Positions 51,349 to 60,148 of a stretch of 64,000 bases of DNA are shown here, piece by piece. Both the position numbers and the translations under genes were made by a program. Under the pieces are notes generated by a model. That model was given only the letters and a program-made list of their open reading frames with translations. It did not search any database and was not told the DNA's origin. Source of the DNA: Leptospira meyeri (lineage in GTDB: Bacteria > Spirochaetota > Leptospiria > Leptospirales > Leptospiraceae); assembly GCF_004368965.1 (NCBI RefSeq), contig NZ_SORO01000001.1, forward strand, positions 62,001-126,000, read 5' to 3'. Position 1 is the first letter of the stretch. The number at the start of each line of letters is the position of its first letter.

Positions 51349-54300
51349 TTATGGAACTTCTGAACAGTAAATACCAACTTGTCTTGGGTTTCGCAATTCA
51401 TGAGTCACACAATAATTTGGAGGAGGAGGTGGATTTGGTTGTGAAAAATAGAATACCGCACCATTCGTAATGTTCGAATAATCCATAGTTGCTGAATTCA
51501 CGTTGATAAAAGATCCACGGAAGATGGCTCCACAAGCCCAACCTTCTCCCCAATAATCACCCCAAACATGTGCCACATAAGATCCAGGTGAATACCAAAC
51601 GGACATATTAGAACCTCGAACATAGCCAGCAGGACAAGTGATTGTTGTACTGGTTCCATTCGCATTGAAATCAAAAAATAAGCGATTTGATTCACATGTT
51701 CTGTTTTGGCATGATGCATTTTCAACACCTGTGCCTCCGCATCCCGCCACCGGATCGAGGCATACTCGAGATCGTGTTCGTGTGCCTATTCCACATTTTG
51801 CGCTACAACTACTCCAATCCGTCCAAGCTCCCCAACCAGAAGTTCCTGCAAGGGTTGTCACTGTGAGTCCTATGTTTGCCTGTCCTCGGTTACCTACTTC
51901 ATCAATTCCAACGATACAGACGTGATAGGTTGTGTTTTGGATCAATGCACCTACCACAGTAGATACTTGGGCGCTTGGAACAAAGTTACTAATACTAGGT
52001 GAATGTTTCCAAGGGGCGTTTTGGCACTCAAAGTCTGTTGTGATTGGATTAATGGAGATACCAATTTCATAATGATTGATATTTCCAGTCATTCCATCAT
52101 CTCCCACATTTAACCAAGACAATTGGATCTGGTCTTGTGAAATACCTGTTCCAATAAATGAAGTGACTTGGGCAGGAGCAATGTAATCAGCCTCATATAC
52201 CATAATTTGGACAAAGTCTGTCCCCATTCTCGGTCCACCATAACAAGTGGAACTTGAGTCAGTGAATCTCAGTTCGAGTGTATACATTCCCCCTACATCT
52301 GGAATAAACGACGCATTCAATTGATTTGCATTTGTAATTTGTGCATTAGTTACAGTCGATGTCGGTGGTTTTGAGATGATATTCCATTGATAAACATAAC
52401 TAGCAGGGTTTGCCGAACAAACACCGGAGTCTGGGTCATAGGATTGAGAACCATTGAGCAATACTGTTGCTGATGCCATTGCATTGTTTTGGTCTGGGCC
52501 TGCGTTAACAATGGGTGGTAAGTTCCCGAGCATTGTTGTTGCCGATACGACACCATTCCATCTGCTTTTGTTACCAACTTCATCATAGGCTCTGACACAA
52601 AAGTAATATCGTGTATCGGCACTGAGTTGGGTTGCTAAAAAGTTGATATTGGTTCCGACTGGGATTGAACTGATTGAGTTTGTTACTTCATGACTATTGT
52701 CACAATCTGCATCAGTGTTGATCACACTTGCTGATCTACGGATTTCGTAAGAAGTAGCATTCCCTGTGTTTCCATCATCACCCACTGCTGTCCAAGAAAG
52801 TTGGATGGATTCGTTTGTCATCGCTGTCGCTGTGAGAGTCGTTACATCCGCCGGCCTTACTGTATCACTTACGGCATAGGTAGTGGCTGAAACATTGGAT
52901 GATGCCCATTCGTTTCGATTTCCGTTGTGGTCATATGCACGTATACAATAGAAATAGGTTGTATTGGGAGCATGTCCGTTCGCATCCCAAATTTCCACAG
53001 TCCCTGCATTTTTTGGAGTCAGAGTATGGAAGATGGTGCTTGCCTGTGAACATTTTGCATCCGTATCAATATTGTTAGCGGATCGTCGAATTTCGTAAGC
53101 ACTTACTTTTCCAAATGGGCCATCATTTCCCGGGGCTTGCCAACGCAATCGAACTTTTGTTGTCGACATGGCGGTTGCAGTGAGCGTAGTGATGTTGTTT
53201 GGTGGAACTGTGTCTACGACAGTCACTGTGGAAGTTGCTTGGAAGGAACCAACTGTTACCTGAACTCCTGCAATTCCAGGGGCAATGGCTTGGAATACTG
53301 AATCAGAAAATTCTCCCACAGGAGATCCGCTGAGTGCATTTCCAGTAGTGACAAAATTTGACTGCACATACCGAGGCGAACCTAGATAGGATGCAAGAAT
53401 TGAGAATGTGATTTTTTCATCCAAATACATTCTCGCTTGGTTTGGTATCACAGTGATGGAATCAATTTGTGGGTTGTATTCTCCGTTTGGTGTATAGTCA
53501 GCTACGTTCGGAATTCCATCCCCGTCTGAATCAGGAAATAATGCTGCATTGGGTGAGGATGCACTGTTCGGATTGAATCCATTATCGATTTCCCATGCGT
53601 CCAAATAACCATCGTTATCTTTGTCTGTATCATAATTGCTAACAAAAGCAGGGTTTCCAGAACTTGCAGGGTAGTAAAACATATCTGTGCTTGGTCTAGT
53701 TGTATTATTACCGTACACATCTACTGCTAAAACTTGGATTTGAATTCCTGCTTGGATCATCGATTCATAAGGAATGAGTGCTGAATACCAATTGCCTGGT
53801 TCTGGGGTCATTCGTATAGCGACAGTCCCTTGGCCAACAGGTCCCGTGATGAGATAGACAGACATTGTGTCACCATCCGGTTCGATCACTTGTGCTCTTA
53901 CTCGGAATGGCAAAAATGAAGCACTTGGTTTGAAATCATAAAAAGCTCCCACAATATTGGGTGCGCCATTGCCTGGGGGAGGAGTTCCTCCTCCAAAGAT
54001 GGAAAAAGTTCTGGATTGGAATTGGATTTTATCACTACTAACGGAAGTTAGTCCAGCATCCCATCCTCCTGTCACACGACCAGAATTGTCACTATCGGAA
54101 GTAGTGGAGTAAACAAAACCTTGCGATTTTTGTTTTGCTAAGTTCAGGGCTTCAATTTTTTCCGTTTCTTGAGTGATTGTGATCACTACATCTTTTTTAA
54201 ACCGGTAGGAAGGAGTCACTTCATAAGCATCCGTTGTCGGTATGTAGCCATTGGGCAAACTCGCAGGAGCAAATGTATACTTTTTGATGGAAAAGGTTTT

Positions 54301-54525
54301 TTCCTCATCCATTGCCCCTGGAGGGATCAATACTTCAAAATTTCCATCTGTTGATTTGATCATAGTTCCGGCAGGTCCTGCAGTGACACTACCGACACTT
54401 GTGACAGAGCCAGCAATCAGGCCAAGCTCTTGGAGTTTTTTGTCTGATTCTTTGGAAAAATCCAAAAAAGCAATACATGAGACCAAAAGTTGGCCCATGA
54501 TGAGAATACTAATTAATTTTTTCAC
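51349..54525 (-). CDS. FN3/PKD/TSP1 multidomain lipoprotein
   Basis: 1058 residues from GTG 54525, which gives a signal peptide ending LLVSC. Order: ZU5/autotransporter-like N-domain (about 30-150, IPPGAMDEEKTF), a calcium-binding thrombospondin-3-like stretch DKDNDGYLDAWE and DSDGDGIPNVADY (about 53480-53640), three FN3 domains starting PPNNITTLTATAM, RPADVTTLTATAM and PAQVTSFIGTGI, one PKD-like domain (PPIVNAGPDQNNAM) between FN3-2 and FN3-3, then a TSP1 module WGAWTDWSSCSAKCGIGTRT (about 51700-51840) and a C-terminal beta domain. Likely surface adhesin-type lipoprotein (inference). A longer start at TTG 54591 would spoil the signal peptide. Confidence 0.82.
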   Translation of the reverse strand: MKKLISILIMGQLLVSCIAFLDFSKESDKKLQELGLIAGSVTSVGSVTAGPAGTMIKSTDGNFEVLIPPGAMDEEKTFSIKKYTFAPASLPNGYIPTTDAYEVTPSYRFKKDVVITITQETEKIEALNLAKQKSQGFVYSTTSDSDNSGRVTGGWDAGLTSVSSDKIQFQSRTFSIFGGGTPPPGNGAPNIVGAFYDFKPSASFLPFRVRAQVIEPDGDTMSVYLITGPVGQGTVAIRMTPEPGNWYSALIPYESMIQAGIQIQVLAVDVYGNNTTRPSTDMFYYPASSGNPAFVSNYDTDKDNDGYLDAWEIDNGFNPNSASSPNAALFPDSDGDGIPNVADYTPNGEYNPQIDSITVIPNQARMYLDEKITFSILASYLGSPRYVQSNFVTTGNALSGSPVGEFSDSVFQAIAPGIAGVQVTVGSFQATSTVTVVDTVPPNNITTLTATAMSTTKVRLRWQAPGNDGPFGKVSAYEIRRSANNIDTDAKCSQASTIFHTLTPKNAGTVEIWDANGHAPNTTYFYCIRAYDHNGNRNEWASSNVSATTYAVSDTVRPADVTTLTATAMTNESIQLSWTAVGDDGNTGNATSYEIRRSASVINTDADCDNSHEVTNSISSIPVGTNINFLATQLSADTRYYFCVRAYDEVGNKSRWNGVVSATTMLGNLPPIVNAGPDQNNAMASATVLLNGSQSYDPDSGVCSANPASYVYQWNIISKPPTSTVTNAQITNANQLNASFIPDVGGMYTLELRFTDSSSTCYGGPRMGTDFVQIMVYEADYIAPAQVTSFIGTGISQDQIQLSWLNVGDDGMTGNINHYEIGISINPITTDFECQNAPWKHSPSISNFVPSAQVSTVVGALIQNTTYHVCIVGIDEVGNRGQANIGLTVTTLAGTSGWGAWTDWSSCSAKCGIGTRTRSRVCLDPVAGCGGTGVENASCQNRTCESNRLFFDFNANGTSTTITCPAGYVRGSNMSVWYSPGSYVAHVWGDYWGEGWACGAIFRGSFINVNSATMDYSNITNGAVFYFSQPNPPPPPNYCVTHELRNPRQVGIYCSEVP

Positions 54526-54730
54526 TTTTAAGTTACCCAGTATTTTTAATATTCGCAAATCTGGAGTTAGGCCAAAGGTCTGTCGATTCAATTTGTTATG
54601 CGAAATAAAAAAATAGTTTTAACAGATGTTTTGTTTAGGGATTTCCTATAGGTGCTTGCTATATTGAATGGCGTTCATATTGTACGAAAAATGACGAACA
54701 ATCGTCGGTAATCTTTTTGTATTTATAGGA

Positions 54731-55432
54731 TTAATCCTTGTTAGGATATGAAATGACTTGGTCTTGTGATAGAATTTTTTTTCCACTTGTGGTGATGACT
54801 GGAAAAAAATTGGGATCGCGATTAGGGTCCGTAAGGAGTAGTTTAACATCACGAATTTTTTCATAACATTCTTTCATAAAGAGTTGGTGGCCGCACCCTA
54901 GTAAATGATATCCTTCGTGGATGAGCGTTGATTTTGGACTAGTGAATAACATCTGTATGGTGGATATATACTTGGCTTTGATATAACCTCTTGTGTTTGT
55001 TTGGCCTTCCACGGCACCTTGGACTTCAAGTTTTAAGCCCACACCCACAAAAATTCCGAGAGTCATAACCTCAAAAACAATATCTCCCCAAGTCCTACCT
55101 TTTAAATAGAGGAGCCTGTCACAATCTTTTGTTAGTTGGCGTTCCATTAAGTAACCAAGAATGTCTGTTCCCCAAAATCCAGGTCTTTCCATCACTGCCA
55201 CTTCAACAGGCAAGGCTTTGAGTTGATAAAAGGAAAGTTCTTCATTCCAAGCACTAAATAAATTAGAGATTTCTTCTTTCGTGATATCTGGTTCGGTTAT
55301 GAGGCAAACTCGGAACTGGCTTTCTTCTCCAAAGTCCATCCCTTCCCTGATTTTTTTTTCATGAAAACCGATCGTGGTACATTCTAAAAATACAATGAAT
55401 ATAAAGAGATAATAAGGGAATCGGTAACGCAT
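54731..55432 (-). CDS. Lipoprotein with metzincin-type zinc motif
   Basis: 233 residues from ATG 55432, chosen because a signal peptide with lipobox FLEC follows at once; a TTG at 55477 is also in frame. The motif HEGYHLLGCGH (H172-E173...H176...G179...H182) fits HExxHxxGxxH, the zinc-binding and catalytic signature of metzincin metalloproteases. The region before it (about 90-160) has a hydrophobic MTLGIFVGVGLKL segment. No methionine-turn is obvious beyond M186. It may be an outer-envelope protease (inference). It follows the tandem DUF1566 lipoprotein by 48 bases. Confidence 0.7.
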   Translation of the reverse strand: MRYRFPYYLFIFIVFLECTTIGFHEKKIREGMDFGEESQFRVCLITEPDITKEEISNLFSAWNEELSFYQLKALPVEVAVMERPGFWGTDILGYLMERQLTKDCDRLLYLKGRTWGDIVFEVMTLGIFVGVGLKLEVQGAVEGQTNTRGYIKAKYISTIQMLFTSPKSTLIHEGYHLLGCGHQLFMKECYEKIRDVKLLLTDPNRDPNFFPVITTSGKKILSQDQVISYPNKD

Positions 55433-55480
55433 ATTGGATTGAGAATTCGATGTTCTAAAATTTTCTTTTTTTCGCAAATC

Positions 55481-56893
55481 TTAAAAATCGGAAACACAAC
55501 GAATTCGATTGTTTATCGTATCTGCTTTTGCTTCGTTTCCTCCGCTAGAAGATCCGAAATAGGCGACATATGCTTGCGATGGGTTAGACAATAAGGTTGT
55601 CGAAGACCAATAAAACTGATTATTTCCTATAGCAGTGTTTGGAAAGTAAATTGGGTCTATTCCTGGGCTACCAATTGTAAGATAAAAATCTAAGAGACTT
55701 CTTAATTCGCTGATATTGGGAAGGCGCCAGGTTCTTCCACCTAAGGTCAATCCTTGGCAATAATTGACAGCACTATTCCAAGTGAGGATCATATCTGTCC
55801 CTCCGGAACAAGTGGTCAAATTTGTTTGTCCAGCAGTGCACCTTTGCCATACAAGTGATGTGTCTAAATCAAGAATGGAACCATCACCATTATTTAATAA
55901 TCGTTTGTTCTTAATTGGTTCTATATTTGCAACGCATCGTAAATAGTGTAAGTCCGAATATGCTCCTGTGCCAATTGATGATTGTATGAAAGTCGCGTTA
56001 AATTTTCGTGTCCCTGCGGTACTTTCAGTATTAGTTTTAAAATTAAAACTATCGGTAACAGGAAAAAAAGTTTGGTCGATCGATGGGTTTTCAGTTGAAT
56101 AATCGAATGTACTAATATACTCATCAATTTCTGGGACTCTCCAGTTTGTGAGATTGGCAAAACCAGAACCTGCATTCAGATTGTTACATTCAGTGAACGC
56201 ATCAGCGTAGGTGAATTGTGTGGAACCTGTTACGGCACATCCGATGCCAGTAATTCCTCTTTGGCAACTGGTCCAGACAAGGCCTGTATTGAGGTCTGTT
56301 GTGATTTCGTCAGACCCGATCAGTGTTGGACCAACAAAAACTTGGGGTGTACCTTTTTGGAACTGACCATCTTGGCCTGGAACACTCGAACATATGGCAG
56401 GATTGTTAATGGCATCAAAACAAGTTGTTTGTTTTGTTTTGATTGGAAGTTTACCCATCCAAGCGGGATTGTATGTACAACTTGCACTTCCTTTCGGATT
56501 TGAGGCTGTGATGGTATAGGTTTGTCTGTTTGCTTTCCATCCGGAATAAATTCCTTGAAGCGAATTGGAAAATGGAGAAAATGAAATTCCACTGGGAAAT
56601 GGTGGGTTTGATGAAAAACTCAAACGATTTCCATCGGTTTCAAAATTTTCAAAAATGAAACTCCCGTTGGGTTTGGGAGTTTGTGGGGGACAAATCAAAT
56701 AGTTGGGAGGTAGGACTTCCAATACCACACCACAATGGGAAGTTTCATCAAAATTGATGAATCGTATGATTAAACTTTCCAGATAATCTTTTGACTTAGG
56801 ATCACAGAGGTTGTCAAAGTCTGTTTCTTGGCATGAAAATGACACAGATATAAGAATGAAAAAACACAGTATTCGTAAGCAAAAATGGATCAT
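55481..56893 (-). CDS. Lipoprotein with tandem DUF1566 domains
   Basis: 470 residues from ATG 56893 (an ATG at 56932 gives a poorer signal sequence). Signal peptide and lipobox SFSC, then the Cys module DNLCD...HCGV...LIC seen also in the protein at 49899. A short Ig-like strand region (residues about 70-150, SNPPFPSGISFSPFS) leads into two DUF1566/Lcl-type units (GLVWTSC...NWRVPEIDEYISTFDY and SLVWQRC...TWRLPNISELRSLLDF). DUF1566 resembles the C-terminal domain of Legionella collagen-like adhesin. Probably a surface protein. Confidence 0.8.
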   Translation of the reverse strand: MIHFCLRILCFFILISVSFSCQETDFDNLCDPKSKDYLESLIIRFINFDETSHCGVVLEVLPPNYLICPPQTPKPNGSFIFENFETDGNRLSFSSNPPFPSGISFSPFSNSLQGIYSGWKANRQTYTITASNPKGSASCTYNPAWMGKLPIKTKQTTCFDAINNPAICSSVPGQDGQFQKGTPQVFVGPTLIGSDEITTDLNTGLVWTSCQRGITGIGCAVTGSTQFTYADAFTECNNLNAGSGFANLTNWRVPEIDEYISTFDYSTENPSIDQTFFPVTDSFNFKTNTESTAGTRKFNATFIQSSIGTGAYSDLHYLRCVANIEPIKNKRLLNNGDGSILDLDTSLVWQRCTAGQTNLTTCSGGTDMILTWNSAVNYCQGLTLGGRTWRLPNISELRSLLDFYLTIGSPGIDPIYFPNTAIGNNQFYWSSTTLLSNPSQAYVAYFGSSSGGNEAKADTINNRIRCVSDF

Positions 56894-56941
56894 AGATTCG
56901 ATCAAGGAATGAGATGACTGACCCTCTAACATTGATTCAAT

Positions 56942-59242
56942 TTAATCAACATTTTTCTTCCGAAACCCCTCAATTTCTGTTCTTAAACTATCCACTCGTT
57001 TGGAATCTGCTGTTAAAAAGGATGCAAGGCCCAAGGTTTTTTCTGCTTTGGGAAGGTTGCTTACAAGAAGGTAAAGTTGCACAAGTCGCAAGAGGTTGGA
57101 TAAATGGCCTGGATTTCGCAACCGAATTCTTTCCCCCATATCAATTGCTTTTCCATATTCTTTGGTTTGTTTGTAAGTGAAAGAGGCGAGATAAATTATA
57201 TCACTGTCTCCTGGAAATTCTTCGATGTATGTGTTACATTTTTCTGCCGCAAGTTTGTAATCTTTCATTCGGACTAAAAGACGAATTAGGGCTCTTTTGA
57301 TTTCTTGGTTTTCTGGATTGATTCTGCTTGCTTCGATTAAACTTTCTTTCGCTTGGTCCAATTGGTTTTCTTTGATCTGGTTCCTTGCTTTTCGCATAAG
57401 ATCGTAAGATTCTTTTCGAATGGATCTAGGAGGAAGGGTTTGGTGTTCTTTAAAAGAAATTCGCATCAAACTTAAGTCGTCGGTGAGCTCTCCCATTTCC
57501 AAAATGGATTGGTAAATTGGTTTTAAATTTCCGCCACCATTTTCGACATGATGTAAAAAAAGTTCCTCATCATGATTGATTTTCCTAAACTCTGTTTGTG
57601 TATCAAATTCAATATCATCTCGACCATCGGAACCTAAGATGACAACGTCTCCGGGTTGCAATTGTAGTGTGGTTATTTCTAAAGAGTTTTCTTTAACTGG
57701 GGTTCCCAATTTTCTTAGTTCTGAGTTGTTTTTGATAAATTCTGCCTTTTGGTTGCGGTAGAGGACTGACCAGGGATGTTCGGCATTCAAATAATACATA
57801 AGGCCGGTTTCGTCATCAATTAGACCCATAACCATGGAAACTAACATAGAACAGTCGAAACTTTCAAATATATGGTGGAGTTCTTGGTAAGCATTTTTAA
57901 TCCATCGTTCTGCATATTGAGATTTGATCGATTGTACTGCAAATGAACGTTCCAAAATGGACTGAACTGCTGCGCCAAGAACGAGTACTCCTCCTGCTCC
58001 TTGTAGAGACTTTCCCATTGCATCTGCATTTAGAAAAAAAGTGTAATCTTTTCCACGCAAAGGAACGGTTCGTGTGATACAAATATCTCCACCGATTTCA
58101 TTTTCTCTTCCATGGAAGGTGAACGTTTTCTTTTGTTTGATTAAAAAATCGGTTTTAACATTGGAACCAAGTGTTTTGTTTAAGCTGAGTGGTTTGATGA
58201 GTAGTGAAGTAAGGAAATAATCTCCATCTTGTTGTTTTTTCAATGTTTCAACCGTTTCCAAACTATTTCGAAGTTCAGAGGTTTTTTCTTCCACTAATTC
58301 CGTTAAGTTTTCTCTAATCCTTCCCACTTCCCTAGTTGCTTTTTCAAAGTTTTCAGCAAATCGAATGAACTCTTTGTCAATGGATAAGATGGGAAGGGCT
58401 CCCCGTCCTCCGCTTGCTAAACTGTTTGCCGATTCGTTAATTTGTTCTAAAGTTAAGTTTATAGATTGAAAAAACATAAAAATTAAAATCACTGATTCAA
58501 AAAAAGTCATTGTAATGAAAGCGAAAATTTTGATTACACTTGCGTTCTCAAAGGATATAAAAACTGCTAATACAGATAACGAAAGTAAGATGAGAATAAG
58601 GAGAAAAATAAATTTTCCTTTTAAACTCATGATCCCGTGGTTTTTGTGAATGGTAACATCTCGGTAGGAGAGTATTTTTTTTATCTCCACTCGTTTGGCC
58701 CCGGTAAAATAATCGGAGATGATATATGAGAAACCTCCGTATACAAATACGGCGGCAAGCCAACCAATCAGAATCAAAGCTAATTCATAAAGTGGATAAT
58801 GATAAAATATATAAGTAAAAGATACCGAGATAAAAACAAATGAAGCATATCTTAAAGCGGCATACATATTTTCTTTTGGAAAATCAATGATGGCATTGAG
58901 AAGGTGCTCTAATTCCAAAATATCTTTGTGCCGGATGGTTTCGTTGGGCTTAAGATTTGCATTTAGTTTTTTAGTATCAGTACGAAGGCCTAAATACCCA
59001 AGAGGAGTTAGAATTCCAAACTCGATGCTATGACCGAGAGCTGCGAGTGCAGTGGTGATCACAAATACCAAAACCACTTCTGGGTGGTTTGCTACAGTGA
59101 ATTCGGGGATTAAGGCAGATCCAAAAAAATAAGCGTAAAAAGCTCCAAAAAAGGCACCTTGGAGGGAGAAAATTACGATAGCAAAACAATAAGAAATATA
59201 TTTATAGAAGAATTTAAAGATACGATCAAAAAATATGCTCAT
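56942..59242 (-). CDS. Membrane SpoIIE phosphatase with C-terminal TPR
   Basis: 766 residues from ATG 59242 (GAGGA 6 bases upstream, 59249-59253). The N-terminal module has about five to six helices (about 15-245), then two more helices (about 225-280), a HAMP-like linker and short coiled coil, and a PP2C-type SpoIIE phosphatase domain (about 350-600) with EIGGDICITR, NADAMGKSLQGAGG, LGSDGRDDIEF and TDDLSLMR. TPR repeats cover about 620-766. Such phosphatases usually dephosphorylate anti-sigma antagonists or similar serine-phosphorylated partners. No partner is adjacent; the TPR may recruit it. Confidence 0.88.
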   Translation of the reverse strand: MSIFFDRIFKFFYKYISYCFAIVIFSLQGAFFGAFYAYFFGSALIPEFTVANHPEVVLVFVITTALAALGHSIEFGILTPLGYLGLRTDTKKLNANLKPNETIRHKDILELEHLLNAIIDFPKENMYAALRYASFVFISVSFTYIFYHYPLYELALILIGWLAAVFVYGGFSYIISDYFTGAKRVEIKKILSYRDVTIHKNHGIMSLKGKFIFLLILILLSLSVLAVFISFENASVIKIFAFITMTFFESVILIFMFFQSINLTLEQINESANSLASGGRGALPILSIDKEFIRFAENFEKATREVGRIRENLTELVEEKTSELRNSLETVETLKKQQDGDYFLTSLLIKPLSLNKTLGSNVKTDFLIKQKKTFTFHGRENEIGGDICITRTVPLRGKDYTFFLNADAMGKSLQGAGGVLVLGAAVQSILERSFAVQSIKSQYAERWIKNAYQELHHIFESFDCSMLVSMVMGLIDDETGLMYYLNAEHPWSVLYRNQKAEFIKNNSELRKLGTPVKENSLEITTLQLQPGDVVILGSDGRDDIEFDTQTEFRKINHDEELFLHHVENGGGNLKPIYQSILEMGELTDDLSLMRISFKEHQTLPPRSIRKESYDLMRKARNQIKENQLDQAKESLIEASRINPENQEIKRALIRLLVRMKDYKLAAEKCNTYIEEFPGDSDIIYLASFTYKQTKEYGKAIDMGERIRLRNPGHLSNLLRLVQLYLLVSNLPKAEKTLGLASFLTADSKRVDSLRTEIEGFRKKNVD

Positions 59243-59248
59243 ACGGAT

Positions 59249-59253
59249 TCCTC
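59249..59253 (-). promoter_or_regulatory. Ribosome-binding site for the SpoIIE gene
   Basis: GAGGA on the minus strand, 6 bases before ATG 59242. It argues against the upstream in-frame start at 59263, which would place the site inside the coding region. Confidence 0.6.
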
Positions 59254-59377
59254 GGGGAAACAAAGAGTATCTCTAAAGAAAAACTCAGTAAAGATTTTTA
59301 TGAAATGATTCCAAAAAAAGTTAGATGTCTTATTAAAAAGGACTTTATTTGAAATCTCTTTAGTTTATGTTTCGCCC

Positions 59378-60136
59378 ATGGAACTAAAAAATAAAAGAAT
59401 CGTGATTACCGGCGCAGGTTCCGGAATTGGAAAAGAGACCATGTTGCAAGTGTTAAAGTATGAAGGAGTCAAGGTCCTTGCTTGCGACTTAAATGAAAAA
59501 AACATTCTCTCTCATCCCAATGTCATTCCCTATAAATGCGATGTTTCCAAAAAAGAGAATTTGGATAAATTACTAAAAGATGCAGACAAAAAACTAGGGG
59601 GAATTGATATTTTTTACGCAAACGCAGGTTTTGCTTATTATGAAGTCATTCCGAATGCTGATTGGGAGCGAATTGATCGGATTTACTCAACCAATGTTTT
59701 CTCTCCTTTGTATTGTTTGGTTTCACTGAACCATTCGAGAAAGGAACCATTTCTTTTTGTTGTCACAGCCTCTGCCATGAGCCATTTGTCTCTCCCGGGT
59801 TATGCTTTGTATTCATCGACAAAAGCGGCCGTTCGTTCGTTTATCGATGCATTCCGGTTTGAATTGAAGCCTGGAAATCGTGTGATGGTCGTTTATCCCA
59901 TCGCTACGAGAACGCAGTTCTTTGATGCAGCTGGGAAAAAAGTGCCAGTTCCTTTTCCAAGTCAGTCTCCAGAAACAGTCGCCAAAAAGGTAGTGAAAGG
60001 GATTGAATCGAATGCAAAAGAAGTCTATCCATCTTTGTTATTTCGTTTCATTCAAATTCTGGATCGGTTTTTGTTTTTCATACTTCCAATTTACCAAAAA
60101 ATCGAAGCTTCTAAACTGGTTTCTTTAAAAAAATAA
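59378..60136 (+). CDS. Short-chain dehydrogenase/reductase
   Basis: 252 residues with the SDR fold: cofactor loop VITGAGSGIGKET, NAGFAYYE (NAG motif), catalytic serine in TASAMSHLS and catalytic pair in LYSSTKAAV (YxxxK). The C-terminal hydrophobic stretch (LLFRFIQILDRFLFFILPIY) may associate with the membrane. Substrate unknown; an NAD(P)-dependent alcohol or keto reductase is expected. The kinase gene follows after 12 bases. Confidence 0.9.
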   Translation: MELKNKRIVITGAGSGIGKETMLQVLKYEGVKVLACDLNEKNILSHPNVIPYKCDVSKKENLDKLLKDADKKLGGIDIFYANAGFAYYEVIPNADWERIDRIYSTNVFSPLYCLVSLNHSRKEPFLFVVTASAMSHLSLPGYALYSSTKAAVRSFIDAFRFELKPGNRVMVVYPIATRTQFFDAAGKKVPVPFPSQSPETVAKKVVKGIESNAKEVYPSLLFRFIQILDRFLFFILPIYQKIEASKLVSLKK

Positions 60137-60148
60137 GTCTATTGGGAA

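Noticed and set aside
51171..51470. Plus-strand frame covering the intergenic hairpins
   Set aside because: It crosses the 3' end of the FN3/TSP1 gene on the opposite strand and has no signal, motif or ribosome site.
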